Part shown: in pieces, positions 18,501-25,393 of the stretch | How positions within the stretch are numbered: position 1 is the stretch's first letter | How the letters are laid out: the number at the start of each line of letters is the position of its first letter | Assembly (NCBI RefSeq): GCF_004136555.1 | Contig: NZ_NOIT01000009.1 | Location: 94,247-158,246 of the forward strand | Direction: 5' to 3' | DNA length: 64,000 bases | Source of the DNA: Kocuria carniphila | GTDB lineage: Bacteria; Actinomycetota; Actinomycetes; Actinomycetales; Micrococcaceae | The notes under the pieces: model-generated | Database searches by the model: none | The model's input: only the letters and a program-made list of their open reading frames with translations | What the model was told of the DNA's origin: nothing | Translations under genes and position numbers: made by a program

Positions 18501-18817
18501 CGGGCATGATCCACGCCGCCGTGTGAGGCCGCGTCCATCTCGATGACGTCCAACGAGCCAGCGCCGTCGCGGGAGAGATCCCGGCAAGAATCGCAGTGCC
18601 CGCACGGCGTGGCCGTGGGGCCCTCGGCACAGTTGAGGCAGCGCGCGAGAATACGGGCCGACGTGGTCTTGCCGCAACCGCGGGGACCGGAGAACAAATA
18701 GGCGTGATTGACCCTGTTCTTGCGCAGGGCAGTCATGAGGGGCTCGGTCACATGTTCCTGACCGATGACATCCTCGAAGGTCTCCGGGCGATAGCGGCGG
18801 TACAGGGCGGTAGTCAC
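15590..18817 (-). CDS. dnaX: DNA polymerase III gamma/tau subunit
   Basis: 1,075 residues from the GTG at 18817. The N-terminal AAA+ clamp-loader part has GPRGCGKTTSARIL (Walker A, near residue 40), a zinc knuckle CLNCAEG...CGHCDSC, IIDEAHM (Walker B) and TTEPSKVLTTIRSR (sensor region). After about residue 390 the protein becomes a very long Pro/Glu/Gly/Ser-rich tail, broken by one folded block around residues 560-620 (LLRASWPEIVSALAEIRR to IDCRIEAVRP, a tau domain III-like region). The tail contains an Ala-Ser run encoded by a hexanucleotide repeat. It is long even for actinobacterial DnaX. Start choice: the -10 at 18825-18830 implies a leaderless mRNA beginning at this GTG. Confidence 0.95.
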   Translation of the reverse strand: MTTALYRRYRPETFEDVIGQEHVTEPLMTALRKNRVNHAYLFSGPRGCGKTTSARILARCLNCAEGPTATPCGHCDSCRDLSRDGAGSLDVIEMDAASHGGVDHARDLRERATFAPVRDRYKIFIIDEAHMVTREGFNALLKIVEEPPEHVKFIFATTEPSKVLTTIRSRTHHYPFRLVPPEPLMQYLELLSEQEHVATEPGVLSLVVRAGGGSVRDSLSVLDQLMAGSDDRGMTYDLAVALLGYTHAALLDDVVDAFAAGDAATVFSAIDRVVQTGQDPRRFVEDLLERFRDLVVVNAVPDSAANILHGMPTEQINRLRNQANQLGAAELSRAADITNTALNEMTGATSPQLHLELLCARILLPSADHTTRGITARVDRLERRLSIPRGAGIRQGAPETDQHVPTDDAAPAPQHQTAPERAPQPAAPPTEAPPSAGMNAPTVEEPTDPQDGTEEPEGTSHPAAAEPVPERERETGSDTPPADGRTGPGEPDAAHDNGPVDHGPEHRDTTPARPDSEEPGQSRGAAPSGAPSGTGGAQGHTAPAQSAETHASADQGGEIELLRASWPEIVSALAEIRRVAWTVTMRGTPVTFDGQTLRIAFDAEGDLLNFPRFENDVRAAIHSVLGIDCRIEAVRPGDTHGGGQSGGGSGGPTRGGNPGGSGPGGPGRGGRQPSNGQGRPDQAGGGQDRRTHEGPHGHQGHEEQQSTTEPPAYFREQEGFGAQRRRPAAEPQQTAGEQPTEQSNDLGRDQGEQEQASRRTPQDRESTPQPEPEPSPEEPVTSWSVAKIPQGRPAESTSDADSSDQADEAQTGEAKAAPVVEDSSVESSDPTPISPADLTIGTGEDVGSDNADLTNPETSSVDTSGDTREDMAAESQPVDSLGQEQGRAPNTENTSDASPSGSGIRQTTQESDSDPDGQESAQTSASASASASVQNRPSASGGRQFAQAPEHPSEPNNEYWTPNEPPPPPEEEPPADLYETSDRRPSGSREQAPAQVSSPRNQRPSFRERHAAEIAAARQRPSAPQTEDSSDTNDDENFSPSADDESIEDSSLYGRAAIERILGGLLIEERPHQAN
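16021..16050. repeat. Hexanucleotide microsatellite in dnaX
   Basis: Five perfect copies of CCGATG (minus strand CATCGG), encoding an Ala-Ser dipeptide run in the disordered tau tail. Changes in copy number would stay in frame. Confidence 0.9.
17587..17599 (-). repeat. Dispersed 13-mer, copy 2
   Basis: GAGCGGCGTCGTC on the plus strand, inside the low-complexity linker of dnaX; it encodes part of a TDDAAPAP segment. Confidence 0.8.
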
Positions 18818-18824
18818 GTATGAA

Positions 18825-18830
18825 ACTTTA
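18825..18830 (-). promoter_or_regulatory. Probable -10 box for leaderless dnaX transcript
   Basis: TAAAGT on the minus strand ends 7 bases before the dnaX GTG and there is no ribosome-binding sequence between them. That spacing would put the transcription start at the start codon. The -35 region is weak. Confidence 0.45.
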
Positions 18831-18885
18831 GCCGCGGTCACCGACAGGCACAGCGCGACCGCACGGTTGGGGAGTTAGAGACGAA

Positions 18886-18977
18886 AAGACCCCTCGCGCA
18901 CCCGCCAGAGCCCATTTACCCTTGCTACCTTCCGGTCCTGGGGGAGTTCAACAGGATGACGCCACACGAGGGGCTGC
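18886..18977 (-). ncRNA. ffs: Signal recognition particle RNA, short bacterial type
   Basis: About 92 nt. The conserved helix 8 is read on the minus strand as CCAGGACCGGAAGGTAGCAA, including the GGAA tetraloop and the AGCA internal loop bound by Ffh. The ends CCCCTCGTG and CGCGAGGGG pair to close the rod. A T-rich tail (TCTTTTC) follows the 3' end. Position between dnaX and a tRNA-Ser gene is common in actinobacteria. Confidence 0.93.
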
Positions 18978-18982
18978 CCATT

Positions 18983-19011
18983 ACTTTAGCTCAACTGATG
19001 GCAGAGTTCTA
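18983..19011 (-). promoter_or_regulatory. Probable SRP RNA promoter
   Basis: On the minus strand, TAGAAC (19006-19011), a 17-bp spacer and TAAAGT (18983-18988) lie just upstream of the SRP RNA 5' end. The -10 fits the actinobacterial TANNNT pattern. Confidence 0.5.
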
Positions 19012-19054
19012 AACCGACCGGGCGTCCATATCGGATCGCATGCTGTCGGTCGAC

Positions 19055-19067
19055 GACGACGCCGCTC
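19055..19067 (+). repeat. Dispersed 13-mer, copy 3 (intergenic)
   Basis: Exact GACGACGCCGCTC in the gap between the SRP RNA promoter and tRNA-Ser, preceded by another GAC. It is not part of an obvious hairpin. Confidence 0.8.
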
Positions 19068-19171
19068 GGTCCGGATTTTGCCCTAGCTTCACCCTCGATT
19101 CGCATCAGGGCTTCGAGTTCCGCTATGCTGAGTGCCGCACGTTGCCCACGCGTTGGGGAATGTGCACGCCT

Positions 19172-19256
19172 GGAGGATTCGCCTAGCGGCCTATGGCGCA
19201 CGCCTGGAACGCGTGTTGGGTTAACGCCCTCGGGGGTTCAAATCCCCCATCCTCCG
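19172..19256 (+). tRNA. tRNA-Ser (anticodon GGA)
   Basis: 85-nt class II tRNA. The acceptor GGAGGAT pairs with ATCCTCC, with G73 following. The anticodon loop is CTGGAAC between CACGC and GCGTG; a long variable arm follows and the T-loop is GGTTCAAATCC. CCA is not encoded. Reads UCC/UCU codons. Confidence 0.95.
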
Positions 19257-19264
19257 CGTTGTCA

Positions 19265-19304
19265 AGTAGCCCCTGGCTAGTGGAAACACCGGTCAGGGGC
19301 TACT
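19265..19304 (+). terminator. Terminator after tRNA-Ser(GGA)
   Basis: Perfect 11-bp stem AGTAGCCCCTG / CAGGGGCTACT with an 18-nt loop, followed by TTCATGTT. Confidence 0.8.
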
Positions 19305-19400
19305 TTCATGTTCGGGGTGCCGGATCCGCCCAGCACCACGTTGCTGACCTATGACCCACGTCCCAATCCTGGACATGTGAGGCACTGTTCTGTAGCCGAC

Positions 19401-19465
19401 GACATTTCAGGTCGAGATGCGTATCGAAAAGGCACTCTGAAGTGCGTTCTCGCGCCACAGATGTC
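19401..19465. repeat. Family A inverted-repeat element
   Basis: About 65 bp. GACATTTCAGGTCGAGATGC at one end faces an inverted copy ending CACAGATGTC. Same layout as the elements near 1.5, 39.3 and 63.6 kb. It lies in the 535-bp gap 19257-19791, where I see no gene. Confidence 0.65.
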
Positions 19466-19534
19466 AGGGCCTTCTAAGACCGCGGCTTTGTGGTGGTATT
19501 CGACCCGAGTTTCGGCCGTCCAGGACTGGTGGAC

Positions 19535-19683
19535 TGCACACTCATCGACGGTGCGACCAAGATTCCCCGCACCCCGCATGCTGATCGACGATAGAGCCAA
19601 GAATCATTCGGTTCCAGGCGTTACCGTCGATCAGGATGCACTGGCTCAGGTGTGAGGGCACTACCGTCGACCAGAATGCAGTG
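19535..19683. repeat. Family B repeats, 40-bp period
   Basis: Core approximately ACCGTCGAYCAGRATGCAST. Direct copies start at 19623 and 19663, exactly 40 bp apart. Two inverted copies (containing CATCGACGGT and GATCGACG) lie at about 19535-19552 and 19574-19590, facing the direct ones. The same family and layout recur at 63.3-63.5 kb. Confidence 0.75.
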
Positions 19684-19791
19684 CCACCGCCGAGCCTCCG
19701 TGCGCCGCGAGCGGTGGCAGAGGGTCAGCCGTTCCGGCGCCTGGCAACAGTGTCTGCATAGGCGGTATCAGGTGGGGCTAGAGCCCCGGAG

Positions 19792-20184
19792 CTACCGCTT
19801 CTTGGGCGTGAACGACGTGGTGCACTTCCAGATCGTGTTGCCCTGCTTCGCGGATACCTCCACAACCACCTTGCGTCCGGGTGTTGCACCGGCGATGGGG
19901 TACTTGATCGACGCGGTGCCCTTGGTGGAGGCGGTCGCGTACTTGGTGTTCGTGGTGGTCTTGTACTTGGCCTTGGTGGTGACCTTGGAACGTGCCCCCA
20001 CCTTGGACACGTTCACGTACGTGTTCGTGTACTGGCGGGGCTGAGTCACGGACATGGTGGCCTTGCACGGCTTGACCACCGCGGCTTCGGCAGGTGCGGT
20101 GCCGACGGCAACGGTGCCGGAAGCCAAGAACAATGCAATGAGTCCGGTCGTCACAGAACGACGGAAGGATGATGCGGCAATCAT
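19792..20184 (-). CDS. Small secreted protein of unknown function
   Basis: 130 residues. A clear signal peptide (RRS, hydrophobic LIALFLASGTVAVGT, then APAEAA) predicts export, leaving a basic mature protein of about 95 residues. It is rich in Thr, Lys, Ser and Val and has two cysteines (KPCKA near the N-terminus and WKCTT near the C-terminus) that could form a disulfide. The alternating hydrophobic/Thr pattern suggests an all-beta, Ig-like fold. I do not recognise a named family. The ATG at 20184 follows AAAGGATCC. It sits beside two secreted nucleases on the same strand but is separated from them by a terminator. Confidence 0.75.
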   Translation of the reverse strand: MIAASSFRRSVTTGLIALFLASGTVAVGTAPAEAAVVKPCKATMSVTQPRQYTNTYVNVSKVGARSKVTTKAKYKTTTNTKYATASTKGTASIKYPIAGATPGRKVVVEVSAKQGNTIWKCTTSFTPKKR

Positions 20185-20435
20185 GCGCGGATCCTTTGTT
20201 ACGGGCGATAACTCTCCGAACTCGGAACCAATATTCCGCGTCAGGACGGCCCAGCCAGGCCGTGAGTCCCTCGCCGATCAGGGGGATGCTCACATCATAA
20301 GGACACTCATGACCTGCCAGTAACTATTGTCACAAAATGACGCGCACGAGTTTTCCAGGCTGCCGAGGCTGCAGACGCCGCCGCGCCCAGTTCGGCGCAC
20401 ATCGTCACCGCACCGGGCCTCCCACGTTTAACAGC

Positions 20436-20479
20436 GCCGCGGCCACGCTCGAAAGGAGCGTGGCCGCGGCGTCGTCGGC
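20436..20479 (-). terminator. Hairpin downstream of secreted nuclease, ending in half of the dispersed word
   Basis: 15-bp stem GCCGCGGCCACGCTC (20436-20450) with GAGCGTGGCCGCGGC (20456-20470) and a GAAAG loop, followed by GTCGTCGGC so that GCGGCGTCGTCGGC is present. It lies just after the nuclease stop on the minus strand. The rest of the 20185-20492 gap shows no gene. Confidence 0.7.
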
Positions 20480-20492
20480 GGTGCTGTGAAGG

Positions 20493-22436
20493 CTACTTTT
20501 TGCCCGCCCGGAAACCCGCGATGTACGGGTCGTGGTCGGATGAAGCGATCTCGTTCGCCACGTAGTAGTCGAGCGCGGTGGTGCGGTACTGGCTGTACTG
20601 CAGCAGCGGGGACTGGCCGGAGTTGATGTTCCAGGCGTCCGCGCCGGTCATGCGCTTCTTCAAGGACGGCGAGACCAGCATGTGGTCCAGCGAACCCACC
20701 TGGCCACCGAACACGTACGTGTAGTCGTCCTCCGTGGCCTGCGCGTAGCCGGCGCCGTAGAACTCCTGCATCGGGTCCTCCTGGGCGTAGGAATTGAAGT
20801 CACCCAACACGGCCACGTCCTCGGAGCCCGCGGCCTTGCTCAGCTCGGGGATCCAATTGACGACGGCGCTCGCTTGCGCCACGCGCGCGGCGTTCCAGGC
20901 TCCCTGGCCGTCGCCCGAGTCGCGGTTGGGGCCCGTACGAGGCGCGGAACCCTTGGACTTGAAGTGGTTGACCACCACGGTGGTGGGCGCGGCGCCGTGC
21001 TTGCCGCCGCCCTTGGTCGAGGTGAAGGTGGCGGCCAGGGGAGTGCGGGCGTTTTCGAAAGCGCCCCCTGCAACGGCCTCGGAACCGAGAGCCTGGGCTC
21101 GGCCCACCTGGGTGACCTGCTTGGGCTGATAAATGATGGCGTTGGTGATGAAGTCCTGATCGGCCACGGGCTGCAGCTCGGAGTCGGGCACGGACACTAA
21201 GTCCCACTTCTTGAACCCGGCGGCCTTATTCAGCGCGGCGACGAGGTTCTGCAGGGCCTCGTCCTTGGGCTCACCGAGTTTGACGGAATTCTCCACTTCC
21301 ATGAGACCGACCACGGAGGCGTCCAACTGGTTGATCGCGGAGACCGTCTTAGCCTGCTGGCGTTGGAAATCGGCCTGGTCGAACGCGCCGCGCACATCGC
21401 AGTTCTGGGCCACGTTGTAGGTGCCGTCGGTCGAGTAGTTGCCGCCGCGGCAGCCCTTTTCCTGGCCCACGGTCGTGAAGTAGTTGAGCACGTTGAATGA
21501 GGCGATCCGCATCTGCCCGCCCACCGCCGACTTGGGATCGGCCGAGCCCGAGAAGCGCGCCGGTTCCTCACCCGGAACCACAGGGGAGGTCGGCTGGAAG
21601 CGCCACTTGTCGAAGCGGTAATCCACGATCACAGGTTCGGTGATGCGCGCGGAATCGCCCACCGCCACGGGATCCTCACGGGTCAAATAGGGAACCTGAC
21701 GGGGCTCCTGGGTCGGCGACGCCGCGAAGCCCCGGTTGGTGCCGTCATCGAGCGTGACCGAGATGGCACTGTTACGCTCCGCCTGAGCTTGCGCCTCCGC
21801 GCTGCCCGGCCGCGCGACCTGGGTCGGTTGCGCGGGAAGTTCCTTCCCCGCGGCCAGCCCGAGTTCGCCATAGCGACCCAGGCCGTAGGTATCCGCGACC
21901 TGGAACTTATCCTTGGGCTTGTACAGCATGGATTCAAGGTTCTCGCGGGTGGCGGCGGTGGAAGCCCAGTCATTGGTGGCGGGCTCCACCGCGGGGAGCT
22001 CCTCGGCCACCGGCGTGATCTCGATATTGCCTTCCAGCTGGGTAAGACCGCGATACTCCCCGGCTTCGCCCGTGACCTGGACCCTGTCGCCCACGGACAC
22101 TGTGGACTGCGTGCTACCGGTGTAGACGAACACCCCGGTGGAGGCCTTGCTCATGTCCACCTTCCCACCGGAGCCGGGGGTCTGAATCACGAAACCACCC
22201 AGCGTGCCCGGATCGCCCGGGTACACAGCGGTCACGATCGAGGGTTCAGTCGTGACGGTTTGACCCTTGAGCGGAGTCTCGGCTCCGGTGCCCTGAATCT
22301 CGGCGATGGACACGGTGTCGGTGGCCGGGGCTGCGAAGGCGGGCGCCGCGGCAATGCCGCTACACAGCAACACCGCTCCGGTGGAGGCAGCGGCAATGCG
22401 GGTCCGCAGCGAGGGCTTGGACATGGATACGGGCAT
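20493..22436 (-). CDS. Extracellular endonuclease, ExeM/NucH family
   Basis: 647 residues, secreted. A signal peptide (about residues 1-36, ending APAFAAPA) is followed by an OB-fold-like region (VSIAEIQGTG, GDRVQVTGEAGEYRGLTQL) and then an endonuclease/exonuclease/phosphatase domain with RIASFNVLNYFTT, LMEVEN (metal-binding Glu), VVVNHFKSKG, VLGDFNSYAQEDP and SSDHDPYIAGF (catalytic Asp/His). The domain order matches NucH/ExeM nucleases that degrade extracellular DNA. The ATG at 22436 has CTGGAGA upstream. It lies 27 bp downstream of another secreted EEP-family protein, probably one transcript. There is no C-terminal wall anchor. Confidence 0.9.
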   Translation of the reverse strand: MPVSMSKPSLRTRIAAASTGAVLLCSGIAAAPAFAAPATDTVSIAEIQGTGAETPLKGQTVTTEPSIVTAVYPGDPGTLGGFVIQTPGSGGKVDMSKASTGVFVYTGSTQSTVSVGDRVQVTGEAGEYRGLTQLEGNIEITPVAEELPAVEPATNDWASTAATRENLESMLYKPKDKFQVADTYGLGRYGELGLAAGKELPAQPTQVARPGSAEAQAQAERNSAISVTLDDGTNRGFAASPTQEPRQVPYLTREDPVAVGDSARITEPVIVDYRFDKWRFQPTSPVVPGEEPARFSGSADPKSAVGGQMRIASFNVLNYFTTVGQEKGCRGGNYSTDGTYNVAQNCDVRGAFDQADFQRQQAKTVSAINQLDASVVGLMEVENSVKLGEPKDEALQNLVAALNKAAGFKKWDLVSVPDSELQPVADQDFITNAIIYQPKQVTQVGRAQALGSEAVAGGAFENARTPLAATFTSTKGGGKHGAAPTTVVVNHFKSKGSAPRTGPNRDSGDGQGAWNAARVAQASAVVNWIPELSKAAGSEDVAVLGDFNSYAQEDPMQEFYGAGYAQATEDDYTYVFGGQVGSLDHMLVSPSLKKRMTGADAWNINSGQSPLLQYSQYRTTALDYYVANEIASSDHDPYIAGFRAGKK

Positions 22437-22463
22437 GAGTGATCTCCAGATTGTGGTGAGGGG

Positions 22464-23723
22464 CTATCGCTTGCCCGGAACCTTGACGTCCACCCATACC
22501 AGGCGGTGGTCGGAGGTCGGGAACGGGTATTCGCCGGTCAGTTCGGAACCGGGCTGACCGGGCGCTGGCCAGAAAACACCGGCATCCAGCAGCGGCAAAT
22601 TCTTGGACGGCAACGCGTAGTCCACGCGCAGGTTGCCGGGGGTGGGGTTGTCATTGAAGTCGGCGGTGTCGCGTGCGGGATCGGATTCGTGGGCCAGGTT
22701 GGCGCCGCCCTGACGCTCGCTCGCCTCAGTGGCTCCGGTTGAGGTCGGTTGCGGATCGCGCACCCGCGAGTTGTTCAGCAACTGGCCGATGGCACCCGGG
22801 AACGAATCGCCGTCGTTGGGGTCGGAGTTGTAGTCCCCCACGATCACGAAGCGCTCGCCGCGCGGCAGGCCACCGTGGTGCCCGGCGTCGTCGTAAATGT
22901 AGGAGGTGGTCTTGTTGCCCGTGACGTAGTCGGCCCAGAAGCGGATCTCGTCGTTGTTCTTGCGGCCGTTGCGGTCTTCGGGGCCGTCGAAGCTGGGTGG
23001 GGTGGGGTGTGCAGCCAGAACGTGCACGGTTTTATTGCCGATGCGCACGGGCACGTCCCAGTGGGACTTGGACGAAAGCCGCAGCTGCTCGGCCTGCTCA
23101 CGCGTGTAGTAGTCGGTGGGCAGTTGGTTACTGGGCATGTCCTGCCAACGGAAATTCTGGAAGGTGCGCACCTGATCGTGGGCGATCGGATACTTGGAGT
23201 AGATCACCATGCCGTACTGGCCGGGGAACAGACCGAAGCCCCAAGCATCGTCGGGCCCGCCCGTCTGCCCGTCCTGGTTGAGATCCAGCCCGGACTGCAC
23301 ACCCGTATTGACCGGCGCCACGTAGTAGTAGGGGTAGTCCACCGGTACCTGACCGTTCTGCCCGACCGAAAGATAGTTGTTGCGGAACGCCTCCGCAGCC
23401 TGGCCACCGGGCACGTAGTCGAACTCGTTGACGAGCACCACGTCCGGGTTGTTGATCTGGATGACTTCCGCGATGTTCTTGGCCTGCTGATTGTCCGGCG
23501 TGGACAGGTCGCGCAGCAACTGCCCCGCCTCATTGCGGTTCAGGGACGCGTTGTACGTGGCCACGCGCAGCCCGTGCTTGTCGCCGGTCGCATTCGTGCT
23601 CTTCGACGACGACGCCGCTCGCCCACCTTCACCAGCCACGGCCGGTGCCGCGGCGCTCACGGCGAGAGCAACGGCGAGTGCACCCGCCGACGAAACGACA
23701 AGGGCGCGAGATCGAGCACGCAT
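22464..23723 (-). CDS. Secreted endonuclease/exonuclease/phosphatase family protein
   Basis: 419 residues from the ATG at 23723, with GGAGG just upstream. The signal peptide has an RARSR start, a long alanine/valine core and an end at PAVAGEG. The EEP domain has LRVATYNASLNRNEAG, VVLVNEFDYV (metal-binding Glu), VLAAHPTPPSFDGPEDRNG, VIVGDYNSDPNDGDS and a final TSDHRLVWVDV. It should act outside the cell on DNA, or on a phosphodiester such as a phospholipid, and the substrate cannot be decided. An exact copy of the dispersed 13-mer lies in the codons of the linker between signal peptide and domain (GRAASSSKS). Paired with the NucH-like gene downstream. Confidence 0.85.
   Translation of the reverse strand: MRARSRALVVSSAGALAVALAVSAAAPAVAGEGGRAASSSKSTNATGDKHGLRVATYNASLNRNEAGQLLRDLSTPDNQQAKNIAEVIQINNPDVVLVNEFDYVPGGQAAEAFRNNYLSVGQNGQVPVDYPYYYVAPVNTGVQSGLDLNQDGQTGGPDDAWGFGLFPGQYGMVIYSKYPIAHDQVRTFQNFRWQDMPSNQLPTDYYTREQAEQLRLSSKSHWDVPVRIGNKTVHVLAAHPTPPSFDGPEDRNGRKNNDEIRFWADYVTGNKTTSYIYDDAGHHGGLPRGERFVIVGDYNSDPNDGDSFPGAIGQLLNNSRVRDPQPTSTGATEASERQGGANLAHESDPARDTADFNDNPTPGNLRVDYALPSKNLPLLDAGVFWPAPGQPGSELTGEYPFPTSDHRLVWVDVKVPGKR
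23608..23620 (+). repeat. Dispersed 13-mer, copy 4
   Basis: Exact GACGACGCCGCTC, extended to GACGACGCCGCTCGCCC, in the post-signal-peptide linker of the secreted EEP protein. Confidence 0.8.
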
Positions 23724-23919
23724 ACGAACCTCCAGGTCAACACACAGTGACCTTGAGCATAAGCGCGATAAACGACCAGGTCGTGGCGGGGAAGTAAAAA
23801 CTTGGTGGTGGCGGGCTGCTGTGTTGCGGAGTACTGGCGACGCGAGTCCCGGGGAGGGGTGAGTTCGCTGATCACCGTGAGGCTGATGTTCAGCCCATGC
23901 CTGACATGACCTGTTCACG

Positions 23920-25281
23920 ATGACGGATGTCCGGCAGACTCGAAGCATGTCTTTCGGTCGTCGTGTCCATGCGCCCCCTGAGTTGGCGGAGCCAGCCTCG
24001 AATCCTGGGGATGTCGTGCTCAGGGTTGAACTTCTTGGAATAGAGCCAGTCATTTGGCGGCGCATCCGCGTGGGGCAGGATGCTCGATTGCCCGATCTCC
24101 ACACGATCGTCAACGCCGCTATGGGGTGGCTGGATTGCCATTTGCACTCGTTCAGAGTTGAAGACAATGCGCCGTTCCTCACGAACATCGACTTGATCGA
24201 GGGTTCAGACGCGGGCATTCATGAGGGCTCCGTGCGCGTCAGCCAGGTGTTGCGCTCAGTCGGTGACGAGCTGATGTACGACTATGACTTCGGGGACGGT
24301 TGGGAACATCGAATTACTCTCGAGGAGATCCTGCCGAGCATTGAATCCACGGTGCCCCATGTGCTCGACGGGGCCCGGGCCTGCCCACCCGAGGATTGTG
24401 GAGGGATCCCCGGCTATGGCGAACTCTTGCGGGCTCGCCAGGCGACTAGCCCTGATGAGCATCAACGGATGCTGTTGGATTGGTGCCCACCGGGATGGGA
24501 TCCGGAACGCTTCGACGTGGACCGGCATAACCGCGTGGTCAACGCGCTGATGAATCCGCAGCCACTGGACGATGTAAGGCCTGAGCTGATCGAGCTGATC
24601 GACTCATCTGCTACGCGGAAAGAACTACTCGTGACGTTGCAGATGACCGAATTCAGCCAACATCCGCCCACGGAACAAGAAATGGCCGACGCGGTTCGGC
24701 CGTTTCAACTGCTCCTGGACGCGGTTGATGACGGCGTCACGCTGAGTAAGGCGGGTTGGCTCCCACCCACCGTGGTCAAACGGCTGGCAACGACCCTGGG
24801 CGTGCCGTCGTGGATAGGTCAAAACAATAGAGAGCAACACACAAGACCAGTTCAGGACTACCGGCGGACCCTCACACACTTGGGGTTGCTGAAGGTCCGC
24901 AAAGGAGAGCTCAGTCGGACGCAGATCGGAAAGAAGCTGTCAGGCGACCCGCGTGAACTCTTCTTTTACATCGCCATGAAGTTGCCCCTGGGCCGGGACG
25001 ATTTCGACCGTCACGCTGGGTGGTTGTGCCTACTCCACCGAGCCGCTGGTATACCCGATTCGACCTACGGCGACTGGGTAGCCGACCAGCTGATGCTGCT
25101 CGGCTGGGCCCCGCCGGGTGAGTCTCCAGTCTCCGCGTTCGAGGTGTATGAGGTCACCCGGGATACAGCATGCGCGCTTGGGCGGGATGCATGGGAGCTT
25201 TCGATTGTTTCCCAGGAAGGCTCCCTGGCTCTGGCTCAAGCCGCGCTGCTCCGCCCGGATGTTCTTAGATATTCAATATAA
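23920..25281 (+). CDS. pRiA4b ORF-3-like protein (PRiA4_ORF3 / IS1096 passenger family)
   Basis: 453 residues, or 444 if started at the second ATG (23947). Neither start has a clear ribosome site. The N-terminal 170 residues match the PRiA4_ORF3 fold: LRVELLGIEPVIWRRIRV, LPDLHTIVNAAMGW, then ELMYDYDFGDGWEHRI and a CPPEDCGGIPGYGEL loop. The family is named after a plasmid ORF and an IS1096 passenger, and its function is unknown. The C-terminal 250 residues are a second, unrecognised domain. The 3' end and following gap are unusually AT-rich for this window. No transposase is adjacent, so mobility is only suggested by the family name. Confidence 0.82.
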   Translation: MTDVRQTRSMSFGRRVHAPPELAEPASNPGDVVLRVELLGIEPVIWRRIRVGQDARLPDLHTIVNAAMGWLDCHLHSFRVEDNAPFLTNIDLIEGSDAGIHEGSVRVSQVLRSVGDELMYDYDFGDGWEHRITLEEILPSIESTVPHVLDGARACPPEDCGGIPGYGELLRARQATSPDEHQRMLLDWCPPGWDPERFDVDRHNRVVNALMNPQPLDDVRPELIELIDSSATRKELLVTLQMTEFSQHPPTEQEMADAVRPFQLLLDAVDDGVTLSKAGWLPPTVVKRLATTLGVPSWIGQNNREQHTRPVQDYRRTLTHLGLLKVRKGELSRTQIGKKLSGDPRELFFYIAMKLPLGRDDFDRHAGWLCLLHRAAGIPDSTYGDWVADQLMLLGWAPPGESPVSAFEVYEVTRDTACALGRDAWELSIVSQEGSLALAQAALLRPDVLRYSI

Positions 25282-25393
25282 TGATGGGTCTTCTGAACTC
25301 CAACCTCTCACCACTACTCATCAAGGTGTCTATCGCAGCAAGTGATGCTCGATACCTCTAGCCGGCTATTGTTCGCTATGCCAATATATTGAT

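Noticed and set aside
19308..19655. 115-residue forward frame after tRNA-Ser
   Set aside because: It spans family A and B repeats, has no ribosome site, and shows no protein-like pattern.
19172..19800. Integrated element at tRNA-Ser(GGA)
   Set aside because: No integrase, no recognisable duplicated tRNA end, and no phage or plasmid genes in the following region; only short repeats.
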